A stretch of 64,000 nt of DNA from Polaribacter sejongensis (GTDB taxonomy: Bacteria; Bacteroidota; Bacteroidia; Flavobacteriales; Flavobacteriaceae): positions 1,557,501-1,621,500 of the forward strand of contig NZ_CP150667.1 in assembly GCF_038024065.1 (NCBI RefSeq). The letters are read 5' to 3'. Below are positions 1 to 8,856 of this stretch, piece by piece. Under the pieces are notes generated by a model, which ran no database searches, was not told the DNA's origin, and worked only from the letters and a program-made list of their open reading frames with translations. The position numbers and the translations under genes are program-made. Numbering within the stretch: the stretch's first letter is position 1; every line of letters begins with the position of its first letter.

Positions 1-1266
<1,266 letters not shown>

Positions 1267-1518
1267 TATATTTTAAATATTTTAATGAATAAGTTTCAAA
1301 AGAATTTGTTTAAATAAATCTAAACATGGTTATTCTACTCTTTAATTACGCTGTCAATTTCAATATTTTCAATGAACTTTGTTTTAATCTTAATCTGCAA
1401 CTTAAAAAGTTACTTCCTAAATAAAACTTTGTAGAAATGTTAGACTCGAACTAACTGACTTTCTTAAGAGTCATTCCAAATTTTCTTTGATCGTTTTTGC
1501 TGTAATTCTTAGCGGCTG

Positions 1519-1549
1519 CAAACATACAAACTATTTCTAATCTGACAAT
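1519..1549 (-). promoter_or_regulatory. rRNA promoter, proximal copy
   Basis: On the minus strand there is a perfect Bacteroidota -7 box TATGTTTG (plus-strand CAAACATA at 1519-1526) with a TTG -33 element (CAA at 1546-1548) about 19-20 nt upstream. It is the copy nearest the 16S gene and gives a leader of about 250 nt. The box matches the TTTG / TAnnTTTG consensus of the Bacteroidota primary sigma factor. The same local context (GCAAACnTACAA followed by a T-rich, TCTAA-containing spacer) recurs at two positions upstream. Confidence 0.75.
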
Positions 1550-1634
1550 AAAAAAATTAAACTTTTTTTTTATTTGTTTTTGTTTGCTGTAAAACTAAAA
1601 ATCTCTGAACTTTTTTGCCGAAAATTTCGGACTG

Positions 1635-1665
1635 CAAACATACAACTCTTTTTAATTATAAACCT
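1635..1665 (-). promoter_or_regulatory. rRNA promoter, middle copy
   Basis: The minus-strand -7 box TATGTTTG (CAAACATA at 1635-1642) is perfect. The -33 region is poorer (no clean TTTG at the expected spacing, only TTTA nearby). It lies about 115 bp upstream of the proximal copy, in the same sequence context, so it is read as the second of three tandem rRNA promoters. Confidence 0.6.
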
Positions 1666-1790
1666 AAGGAAATTGTTATTTTATTTTTAATAAAATTTTG
1701 ACATTTTATTTAGATAAAAGACTAATCCTCACCTTACTTACAACTCCTCAATGAACGTTGCTAACTGTGTGATATTACTGTTAGCGGGTG

Positions 1791-1821
1791 CAAACTTACA
1801 ACTCATTTTTAATCTAACAAC
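1791..1821 (-). promoter_or_regulatory. rRNA promoter, distal copy
   Basis: The minus-strand -7 box TAAGTTTG (CAAACTTA at 1791-1798) has GTTG (CAAC at 1818-1821) as a -33 element, spaced 19 nt. The flanks resemble the other two copies. It lies about 525 bp upstream of the 16S 5' end. Tandem promoters are usual for rRNA operons that must respond to growth rate. Confidence 0.65.
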
Positions 1822-1829
1822 TATTTTTT

Positions 1830-2640
1830 TACCTTTATTTTATTTTAATTTTACATTACGTTTTAACGAACTTGTTTTTAAGGGGTTATAAAGGAAGTTT
1901 TTTTGAGGTTTTTTTGAGGGTTTTGGGGATTAGGGTGGTTTTGGTGGTGGATGCTTGTTTTTAACACATAGGAACATAGAAATCATAGGCTGGATGTAGT
2001 GTCAATTTTAGTGGAAATAGACATTTTTGTTGTTTGAGGTTTCTTGAAATATGGGTTGTTTTAAGAAATAGTGTGGTTGAAATACGTTTTACTGGTTGAA
2101 GAAAACACTTATTTAGGTGCTAAACCTTTTCTTTGACATGATTCTTTTTTGTAAAATAGTACTTGGAATGACAACTCTGGAGGTATTTGAAATGAGAATT
2201 TCCACAAAGTAATTCTTAAAACCGGAATAATATGAGCTCTTATATATAGGTGCATATTTATAAATGGAATGAATTCGACGAATTGCGTGCCTTACTGATG
2301 GAGAGAAAAAGGGTTATTATGATCTTACTACTCTAAAAAAACGATGAAAAAAGTTTTTTTGACACATAGAAACATTAGTTCTGGAGTTTTGTTTGGATAA
2401 TATAGTATGGAATTAAGGTGTATTTGGTTAAGACTTATATACAGTCTATATGAAAATAAATAGCATCTAATAATAAAGAACGTACTATCAACTACTTAAG
2501 ACTAATAGACCTCACAGGTTTTAAAAACCTGTGAGGTCTTGGTAATGGTGTTGTCTTAAATGTTAGAGAAGTAATCGATAATGTTTCTTGCGTATTAAGC
2601 CAATACTTATATAAAGAGGGATCATTGAAAAGGAACTTCA
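1830..2640. other. Gene-free region between rRNA promoters and repeat element
   Basis: No credible coding region is seen on either strand. The sequence is AT-rich with a T/G-rich stretch near 1890-1950. Two short related strings, AACACATAGGAACATAGAA near 1966 and GACACATAGAAACATTAG near 2361, belong to a loosely repeated intergenic motif. A 16-bp perfect inverted repeat lies at 2507-2539 (listed separately). A 97-codon open frame across 2492-2785 is explained by the antisense of two repeats and is not called. Confidence 0.6.
2507..2539. repeat. Perfect 16-bp inverted repeat, 1-nt centre
   Basis: The arms AGACCTCACAGGTTTT (2507-2522) and AAAACCTGTGAGGTCT (2524-2539) are exact reverse complements around one A. 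This CCTCACAGGTTTT palindrome is, from memory, a frequent dispersed intergenic repeat in Flavobacteriia; its copy number here cannot be checked from the window. It could fold as a stem-loop but lacks a run of T on either side long enough for a convincing terminator. Confidence 0.85.
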
Positions 2641-2646
2641 TTTGGC

Positions 2647-2746
2647 AAATTAGCTGTGTTAGGGATTGAAACGGCATCCTTTTTATAGGGTTATTGATGA
2701 GATAGCAGAAATAACCGTACAAAAAGATATAGTGGAAAGCCCGACC
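2647..2746 (+). repeat. Structured dispersed element, copy A
   Basis: It shares with 37780-37850 the blocks AAATTAGC, GTTAGGGATTGAA, GGCATCCTTTT and AAAAGATA-A-(G/C)G-AAAGCC. In this copy the variable middle folds as nested stems: CTTTTT (2679-2684) with AAAAAG (2721-2726), and GGTTATT (2689-2695) with AATAACC (2710-2716). The other copy has a different, also paired, middle. This points to a conserved RNA or DNA structure. It may correspond to a known flavobacterial RNA motif or repeat family, but that was not verified. Confidence 0.6.
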
Positions 2747-2828
2747 TTTTTTATCTAAGACGTTCTTTAAATTGATGTTGGTCATTAAGTAATAACGATA
2801 CTTATATAGTATAAACTAAAAAAAAGGG

Positions 2829-2888
2829 AACACCCAAAAGAATATTCAGACTTGAAAACTATGAGTACTATCTAAAAAGGTGGGTGTT
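2829..2888. terminator. Bidirectional terminator-like hairpin
   Basis: AACACCCA (2829-2836) pairs with TGGGTGTT (2881-2888). On the minus strand the right arm is followed by CCC and then a long T run (2827-2818), which fits termination of the exporter gene ending at 2901. On the plus strand the right arm runs into TTTTGATTTT. The loop is long (44 nt), so the call is moderate. Confidence 0.5.
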
Positions 2889-2900
2889 TTTTGATTTTAA

Positions 2901-3515
2901 TTATAATAAAATCATAATTGCAATGAAGGTAAATACAATTATTTGTCCCCATTTTAGATACACTCCTACTTTAGTGTGCTCTTTTATATAGGTAGAAATA
3001 CTGCCCGCTAAAATTGCAATGAGTGAAAATACTAAAAAAGAAATGGCAATAAAAAGTGCTCCTAATGTATAAAACTGAATAACATTGGAAATTGTTTTAG
3101 AAAACAAAAACTGTGGAAAAAATGCCAAAAAGAACAAAGCGACTTTAGGATTTAAAACATTCATGATAAATCCTTTTTTAAACAATTGAAAAACAGACTC
3201 TTTTTGAATATTACTATTCGATAATACTATTTTAGCATCACTTTTATAGACTTTAAACGCTAAAAAGAGCAGATAACTTGCTCCTAATAGTTTAATGATA
3301 AAGAAAAGACTTTCATTTTCTTTGATGATTGCCGATACCCCAAAAGCGACCAATGAAGTGTGCACCAAACAACCAGACATTAACCCCAAAACGGTAGCAA
3401 TGCCATATTTTGTGCCGTTTACAATACTTTGCGTTAGCACGAAAATATTATCTGGCCCTGGAGAAAATGCTAAAATAGCGGTTGCAAAGACAAAAGATAT
3501 CAAAGTTTCTGTCAT
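2901..3515 (-). CDS. LysE/RhtB-family amino-acid exporter
   Basis: This 204-residue inner-membrane protein is of the LysE/RhtB translocator family, which exports amino acids or related small molecules by proton exchange. The N-terminus has the family signature AFSPGPDNIFV (residues about 16-26), followed by five to six hydrophobic segments. Length matches the family norm of about 205. The middle segment includes NPKVALFFLAFFPQFL, also typical. The specific substrate cannot be read from sequence. It lies 54 bp downstream of pyrD on the same strand, so co-transcription is possible; a terminator-like hairpin follows it. Confidence 0.88.
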   Translation of the reverse strand: MTETLISFVFATAILAFSPGPDNIFVLTQSIVNGTKYGIATVLGLMSGCLVHTSLVAFGVSAIIKENESLFFIIKLLGASYLLFLAFKVYKSDAKIVLSNSNIQKESVFQLFKKGFIMNVLNPKVALFFLAFFPQFLFSKTISNVIQFYTLGALFIAISFLVFSLIAILAGSISTYIKEHTKVGVYLKWGQIIVFTFIAIMILL

Positions 3516-3569
3516 AACAATTAAGTTCTTTTAAGTAGTAAATTGATTCGTTAAACTTTTTGTTAGACT

Positions 3570-4604
3570 TTAAGATTGTTTTAGAATTGCTTTATTAATT
3601 CGCTTTACCAAACTTGGTCCTTCATAAATAAAACCTGTGTACACTTGTACTAAATCTGCTCCTGCATTTAGTTTTTCTAACGCATCTTTTTCTGAGTGAA
3701 TACCTCCTACTCCGATTATAGGAAAAGCTTTTTTAGAAGTTTCTGCCAAATATTGAATAACAGCTGTACTTTGATTTTTAACCGGTTGACCACTAACACC
3801 TCCATTACCAATTTCTGCTAAACGCTCTTTTGAAGCTTTTAGATTTTCTCTATTTGTAGAAGTGTTGGAAGCAATTACACCATCAATTTTTGTTTCATGC
3901 ACCAATTCAATAATTTCATCTAACTGAATATTATTTAAATCTGGAGCAATTTTAAGTAAAATTGGTTTTTGTAGTTTTTCTTTATTGTTAAGCTTCTGAC
4001 AAGCAGAAATTAATTCTAATAGATAGTCTTTATCATTTAGTTTTGCGTGACTACCCACATTTGGACAGCTTACATTTAATACAAAATAATCTACATAAGG
4101 ATGCAATTCTGTAAAAACCTCGCAATAATCTTGCGTATAATTTTCTGGAGTTGTTGCCGTATTTTTACCAATGTTTCCACCAATAATAACTTTTCCTTTA
4201 TTCTTTTTAAGGTTTTTAATGGCAGCTTCCATTCCGTCATTATTAAAACCCATTCTATTTATAATTCCTTGATCGTCTTTTAGTCTAAACAACCTTTTTT
4301 TAGGATTGCCAACTTGTCCTTTTGGAGTTACGGTTCCTATTTCTATAAATCCGAAACCAAAATTTGCCAATTCATTATACAAAACTGCATTTTTATCGAA
4401 ACCTGCCGCCAAACCTACTGGGTTCTTAAAAGTTATTCCGAATAACGTTTTCTCTAATCGTTTGTCATCAACCACATATAAACTTCTGAATATAGAAGGA
4501 ACGAAAGGAATTTTACAAAGTGTTTTGACTAAAGAAAAAGTGAAGTAATGAATTTTTTCTGGATCGAATAAAAAGAAAATCGGTCTTACAATAGATTTGT
4601 ACAT
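3570..4604 (-). CDS. pyrD: Dihydroorotate dehydrogenase (quinone), class 2
   Basis: This enzyme carries out the fourth step of pyrimidine synthesis, oxidising dihydroorotate to orotate with FMN and passing electrons to quinone at the membrane. It has 344 residues, the class 2 length. The N-terminal helical membrane-binding extension ([20 protein letters not shown]) is present. The FMN-site segment [13 protein letters not shown] is at 61-73, and NVSCPN carries the class 2 catalytic serine at residue 179. GVGGIHS and YTGFIYEGP near the C-terminus bind FMN phosphate. A -7 box TAATTTTG lies at 4645-4652 on the minus strand, about 40 nt upstream of the ATG. Confidence 0.97.
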   Translation of the reverse strand: MYKSIVRPIFFLFDPEKIHYFTFSLVKTLCKIPFVPSIFRSLYVVDDKRLEKTLFGITFKNPVGLAAGFDKNAVLYNELANFGFGFIEIGTVTPKGQVGNPKKRLFRLKDDQGIINRMGFNNDGMEAAIKNLKKNKGKVIIGGNIGKNTATTPENYTQDYCEVFTELHPYVDYFVLNVSCPNVGSHAKLNDKDYLLELISACQKLNNKEKLQKPILLKIAPDLNNIQLDEIIELVHETKIDGVIASNTSTNRENLKASKERLAEIGNGGVSGQPVKNQSTAVIQYLAETSKKAFPIIGVGGIHSEKDALEKLNAGADLVQVYTGFIYEGPSLVKRINKAILKQS

Positions 4605-4644
4605 GCTTTACTAGAATTATTTTAAGTAGCTTATTTCTAGTTTT

Positions 4645-4652
4645 CAAAATTA
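4645..4652 (-). promoter_or_regulatory. -7 promoter box for pyrD
   Basis: Minus-strand TAATTTTG (plus CAAAATTA) matches TAnnTTTG and sits about 40 nt upstream of the pyrD start. No good -33 TTTG is seen at the normal spacing. Confidence 0.45.
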
Positions 4653-4871
4653 CAAATTTTATAATGATAAAACTCTAAAACCTATTTCAAATAAAAAATC
4701 AAAAAATTTTAAAAAAAATAATCTTTTTTTAAAATTGATAACACACTCAAAAAGAGGTAGAAATAAAAAATATTTTCTTTTCTATTTTTCTATTTCAGAA
4801 AAGAAAAAAATTATCTTGTAATGTAAATAATTAGCACTCGACAAAGAAACCTAACTATTAAAAAACACAAA

Positions 4872-5765
4872 ATGAAAACAAGTAAAATAGTATTAGGGTT
4901 GGTTTTTGGACTAGCTTTAACAGCACAAACTAATGCACAAGGATTGTTAGATGGTTTTACTCCAAAAAAAGGAGATTTATCTGTAACAGCTTCTTATACC
5001 TCTAGTAATTATGAAAAATTTTATGCTGGAAAAACTAAAATGGATGCAGTGCCTGCACATAATGAAATTGATCAAAACATATACAGTTTATACGCAAAAT
5101 ATGGTATTACAAACAAATTATCTGTTGTTTTAAATGCACCTTACATTTCTGCAGAAGGAAATGGTGTTGCAGATCCTTTTAACGGAACTACTAAACAAGA
5201 TGGTTTTCAAGATATTTCTGTTGGATTAAAATACAATGCGTATACTTTTGATTTTGATAAATTAAATTTAGATGTTATAACGGGTTTAAGTGTTGATATT
5301 CCTACAGGTTACGAAGCAAACGGAATTTTATCTCTTGGTAATAATACATTTTCTACTAATTTAACTGCCGGTTTACATTTACAAAATAATGATGGTCTTT
5401 TTGCAACTTTTTTAAATTCTTACCAATTTAAAGGAGATGCAGATAATACTGCTGGTGGGGCTGATTTTGATGTACCAAATGCTTATTATGCAACAACTAA
5501 AATAGGATATGCAAGTTCTTTTATTTATGTAGAAGGTTGGTTAGATTATTTAGCTTCTACTGATGGTGTAGATATTAGTGATGCTACTTTTGGAGGAAAT
5601 TTTCCTGAAACTAAAGTAGAATACACAAGATTAGGTGCAACTATTTATAAGAACATTATTCCAGAATTAGGAGCTAGTGTTGGTGTAAGTAGTGTAATTG
5701 ATGGACGTAATATTGGTAAATCTACCAACTTTTCTGTTGGATTAACTTACAACCTTAACATATAG
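4872..5765 (+). CDS. Outer-membrane beta-barrel protein of unknown function
   Basis: The protein has 297 residues with a clear Sec signal peptide (MKTSKIVLGLVFGLALTAQTNAQ, split in two here for length: hydrophobic core 6-18, cleavage after AQ near 22-23). The rest has alternating polar and aromatic residues (NKLSVVLNAPYIS, FSTNLTAGLHLQ, FSVGLTYNLNI) and ends in a typical terminal beta-strand. This fits a small transporter-like barrel resembling the MetA/phenol-pathway barrel group, but no specific family is claimed. It is monocistronic: an AT-rich upstream gap of 267 bp and a strong terminator directly after the stop. Confidence 0.7.
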   Translation: MKTSKIVLGLVFGLALTAQTNAQGLLDGFTPKKGDLSVTASYTSSNYEKFYAGKTKMDAVPAHNEIDQNIYSLYAKYGITNKLSVVLNAPYISAEGNGVADPFNGTTKQDGFQDISVGLKYNAYTFDFDKLNLDVITGLSVDIPTGYEANGILSLGNNTFSTNLTAGLHLQNNDGLFATFLNSYQFKGDADNTAGGADFDVPNAYYATTKIGYASSFIYVEGWLDYLASTDGVDISDATFGGNFPETKVEYTRLGATIYKNIIPELGASVGVSSVIDGRNIGKSTNFSVGLTYNLNI

Positions 5766-5783
5766 ATTTCTTTTAATACCATT

Positions 5784-5815
5784 AAAAAAGCTCGTAAGAA
5801 ATTACGAGCTTTTTT
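5784..5815 (+). terminator. Strong rho-independent terminator
   Basis: AAAAAAGCTCGTAA (5784-5797) pairs perfectly with TTACGAGCTTTTTT (5802-5815) around a GAAA loop. It serves the barrel gene ending at 5765. Because the arms start with A runs, it can also terminate minus-strand transcription of the muramidase gene that ends at 5841. Confidence 0.92.
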
Positions 5816-5840
5816 ATTTTAAACTATTGAAGTTCTTTTT

Positions 5841-7106
5841 TTACTGATAAATCAAGTACTTACTTCTAACTACTTTAAACGCTTCCAGATCTTTCTCCCA
5901 GGTTTTTCTAATTTCATTTTCAGAGACTCCTTTTTCTATTTGTTGTTTCAGCTTTTTTGTACCCGCTAATTTTGTAAAGAAATTATTAAAAAACTCATTA
6001 GAAGTATTCTGTTTGTATGCCTTTATTAAAAAAGACAAGTCTAATCTATTAAGACGCTCTACTTCTTGTAAATTTTCTCCGTAGCATAATATGTTTTTAT
6101 ATTTTGGATATTTTGCACCTTCATTTACTTTTGGAGTAAAAGTAAATTCGCTTTTTGCTAAATACGGAGAACCATAAATTTGGAATTGCATTTCTGTTCC
6201 TCTTCCTGCAGACACATTTGTTCCTTCGAAAAAACACAAACTAGCGTAGAGATTTATACTTTTATCATTTGGTAAATTTGGTGACGGTTTTATCGGTAAA
6301 CTATACTCCGTTTGATGATTGTAATTACCTACAGGAATTACTGTTAAATCACAATGAATTCCGTTTTTAAGCCATTTTTCACCATTTATCATTTTTCCAT
6401 ATTCGCCAATAGTCATTCCGTAAACCACCGGAACTTTATGCATTCCTACAAAAGACGTATGCTCTAGTTCTAAAACAGGACCATCTATATAATATGCATT
6501 GGGGTTTGGTCTGTCTAACAAAATCACTTGGATTCCTTGTTCTGCACAAGCTTCCATTACATAATGCAAAGAAGAAATATAGGTATAAAAACGAGCACCG
6601 ACATCTTGAATATCAAAAACTACAACGTCAATTCCTTTTAATTGTGCTGCTGAAGGTTTTTTATTTTTACCGTAAAGCGATATAATTGGTAAACCTGTTT
6701 TGGTGTCAAATCCGTCTTTTACAACTTCGCCAGCATCTGCTTTCCCTCTAAAACCGTGTTCTGGTGCAAAAACTTTTTTTACATTTATTCCATTATAGTT
6801 ATGTAAATAATCTACCAAATGATGCGTAACTTTTTTAGACCCCATAACATTAGGCGCTACTTCCGCTCTCTGAATAACAGACAATACAGAAGTTTGATTT
6901 GCTACAATTGCTACATTTTTATTTTTTAATAAACTGAGGTACAAATGGGTACTTTCTGCTCCCACCTTTACAGTTATTTGTTCACTTTCTACTTTTAATC
7001 CAGCACTTTTAACTGGTGTAATTTGAGCATAAGAAATCAGCTGAAAATTCAGCATTAGAAATAAGAATAAATATGTACTTTTGAAAGGTTTAAAATCTAT
7101 CATCAA
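5841..7106 (-). CDS. NamZ-type exo-beta-N-acetylmuramidase (DUF1343)
   Basis: This 421-residue exported protein belongs to the DUF1343 family. Characterised members (NamZ of Bacillus and Tannerella) remove N-acetylmuramic acid from the non-reducing end of peptidoglycan fragments, for cell-wall recycling or scavenging. The signal peptide spans residues about 10-27, ending SYAQ. Family blocks are visible: VFAPEHGFRGKADAGE, FDIQDVGARFYTYISSL, LDRPNPNAYYIDGPVLE, KPSPNLPNDKSINLYASL and FEGTNVSAGRGTEMQF. The start is one of two adjacent ATGs (7106 or 7103). The 5' end abuts the divergent permease gene, so the two genes share an extremely short promoter region. Confidence 0.9.
   Translation of the reverse strand: MMIDFKPFKSTYLFLFLMLNFQLISYAQITPVKSAGLKVESEQITVKVGAESTHLYLSLLKNKNVAIVANQTSVLSVIQRAEVAPNVMGSKKVTHHLVDYLHNYNGINVKKVFAPEHGFRGKADAGEVVKDGFDTKTGLPIISLYGKNKKPSAAQLKGIDVVVFDIQDVGARFYTYISSLHYVMEACAEQGIQVILLDRPNPNAYYIDGPVLELEHTSFVGMHKVPVVYGMTIGEYGKMINGEKWLKNGIHCDLTVIPVGNYNHQTEYSLPIKPSPNLPNDKSINLYASLCFFEGTNVSAGRGTEMQFQIYGSPYLAKSEFTFTPKVNEGAKYPKYKNILCYGENLQEVERLNRLDLSFLIKAYKQNTSNEFFNNFFTKLAGTKKLKQQIEKGVSENEIRKTWEKDLEAFKVVRSKYLIYQ
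7076..7083 (+). promoter_or_regulatory. -7 promoter box that decides the permease start
   Basis: TACTTTTG at 7076-7083 matches TAnnTTTG. It overlaps the upstream TTG at 7081 that could otherwise open the reading frame, so transcription from here would start near 7090 and make TTG 7108 the usable start. The -33 element is weak (TTAG near 7055). The box lies inside the divergent muramidase coding region. Confidence 0.5.
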
Positions 7107-7107
7107 T

Positions 7108-8343
7108 TTGAATTACGAGTTATTTATTGCAAAACGCATTATTGCCGGTAAAAAGTATAAAAATAGCATATCATCTCCAATAATAAAAATTGCAATCACA
7201 GCAATTGCCTTGGGAATAATTATTATGCTAATTTCTGTTGCAACTGGCGCTGGCTTGCAATATAAAATTCGTGATAAAATGGCTGGTTTTAAAGGCCATG
7301 TTCAAATTATTAATTACGATGCTAATAATTCTGATGTTTCAACGGTTCCTGTTGATAAAAACCAAGATTTTTATCCGAAGTTTAAAAATGTAGACGGAAT
7401 TAAAAACATTCAGGTTTTTGCTAATAAAGCAGGAATTTTAAGAACAGAAACAGAATTTGAAGGCATTATTTTTAAAGGAGTTTCTACAGATTACGATTGG
7501 ACTTTTTTTAACGAGTATTTAGTTGAAGGTAGAACCCCAAATTTTAATCAAGATAGAACCAAAGAGGTTTTATTGTCTCAAACAATAATGAATCGTTTAC
7601 AGTTGAAATTAAACGATGTTGTTTTAGCTACTTTTATAAAAACTTCTACTAGTAAGCTACCATCAAACAGAAAATATACCATAGTAGGAATCTACAATTC
7701 TGGTTTTGCAGAATTTGATAAATCTATGATGATTGGCGACATCCGAGAAGTCCAAAATCTAAATAAATGGACAGAAAATGAAGTTGGAGGTTTTGAGGTT
7801 ATTCTAAATAGTTTCGATAAAATCGAAGAAAAAGGAGAAGAAATTTACAGTAATATTGGTGCAACTTTGAATAGTAAAACTATTTTAGATAGTTACCCTG
7901 CTGTATTTGAATGGATAGAACTTTTTGACAATAATGTGTGGTTTATTATTGCCATTATGATCTTAGTTGCAGGCATAAATATGATTACTGCCCTACTCGT
8001 TTTAATTTTAGAACGCGTACAAATGATTGGTATTTTAAAAGCCTTAGGAAGCACGAATACAAGCATCCGTAAAATATTTTTATACAACGCGTCTTACCTA
8101 ATTATAAAAGGACTTTTCTGGGGGAATATCATTGGTTTATCTATCCTTTTTGTACAATATTACTTTGAGGTTATTACATTAAATCCGGAGACCTATTATG
8201 TAACTACAATGCCAGTTTACATCTCTCTAAAAGCTATTTTATTGCTTAATATTGGCACGTTAATTATGTCTTTTTTAATGCTAATTATTCCTTCTTATAT
8301 TATCACTAAAATTCAGCCTTCTAAATCTATAAAGTTTGCTTAA
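7108..8343 (+). CDS. FtsX/LolE-type ABC transporter permease
   Basis: A 411-residue inner-membrane permease of the FtsX/MacB/LolCE superfamily. Layout: N-terminal MNYELFIAKRII block and first membrane helix (ITAIALGIIIMLISVATGAG), a large periplasmic domain (about residues 45-270), then three helices at the C-terminus, with the coupling segment MIGILKALGSTNTSIRKIF between them. The start is TTG at 7108: the motif LNYELFIAKR is typical for this group, and an upstream TTG at 7081 lies within a promoter box. No ABC ATPase gene is adjacent, so its partner is encoded elsewhere. A lipoprotein-release role is plausible but not provable. Confidence 0.85.
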   Translation: MNYELFIAKRIIAGKKYKNSISSPIIKIAITAIALGIIIMLISVATGAGLQYKIRDKMAGFKGHVQIINYDANNSDVSTVPVDKNQDFYPKFKNVDGIKNIQVFANKAGILRTETEFEGIIFKGVSTDYDWTFFNEYLVEGRTPNFNQDRTKEVLLSQTIMNRLQLKLNDVVLATFIKTSTSKLPSNRKYTIVGIYNSGFAEFDKSMMIGDIREVQNLNKWTENEVGGFEVILNSFDKIEEKGEEIYSNIGATLNSKTILDSYPAVFEWIELFDNNVWFIIAIMILVAGINMITALLVLILERVQMIGILKALGSTNTSIRKIFLYNASYLIIKGLFWGNIIGLSILFVQYYFEVITLNPETYYVTTMPVYISLKAILLLNIGTLIMSFLMLIIPSYIITKIQPSKSIKFA

Positions 8344-8448
8344 ATCTCTTTTTTTAAACAATATTCTTTATTTAATTTGTTTATTAAAATTTCACAACGT
8401 TTTAGTTAAATGAAAATTACTGCACTTTATTTAAAATTTAAATAAGAC

Positions 8449-8498
8449 AAACAGAAAAACAATAATACCTATTTATAAGTATTATTGTTTTTCTGTTT
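8449..8498 (+). terminator. Very stable hairpin terminator
   Basis: A perfect 20-bp stem, AAACAGAAAAACAATAATAC (8449-8468) with its complement at 8479-8498 around a 10-nt loop, about 105 bp after the permease stop. The right arm contains TTTTT and is followed by TATAAAAGG, so it is likely the transcript end, though not a textbook T tract. Confidence 0.75.
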
Positions 8499-8856
8499 TA
8501 TAAAAGGTTTCTACAACAAAAGTAGCGCTTTTAATACCTGTAAATCATTCCGTTATATTTATTTCTAAAGTAGAAAGCAACATCTCTTTCATTAGATGTT
8601 TAATTTGTTGCACTTAAATTTATTTACAAAAGCTATCTTTAGATCTAATTTGTAAAGCTTCCCCTACTTTCAAGTTAAAAAGTTGATTACATTTATAATT
8701 AAATAATAACATTCCAAAAATAGATTTATCTAACTACCTATTATTTAGATAAAAAAATGGATTTTTATTAGAACATCCTCCAAATAAATCTAAAATCAAC
8801 TTGAAATAATTAGGTTTAAAAATGTAATATTACAGTAACTATTAAATTATTAGTTT
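8499..8856. other. Upstream region of hybrid sensor gene, no gene seen
   Basis: AT-rich. No open frame of note on either strand. CTTTCAAGTTAAAAAGTTGATTAC near 8668 is partly mirrored by AAAATCAACTTGAAA near 8792, a possible imperfect operator-like pair about 120 bp apart. No clear TAnnTTTG box with a paired -33 was found close to the ATG at 8857. Confidence 0.35.

Noticed and set aside
2492..2785. 97-codon minus-strand open frame
   Set aside because: It is explained by antisense reading of the 2507-2539 palindrome and of the structured element 2647-2746; no protein-like conservation pattern, start or promoter.
7893..8087. 64-codon minus-strand frame and similar antisense frames
   Set aside because: All lie wholly inside well-supported genes on the other strand and show shadow-type composition.
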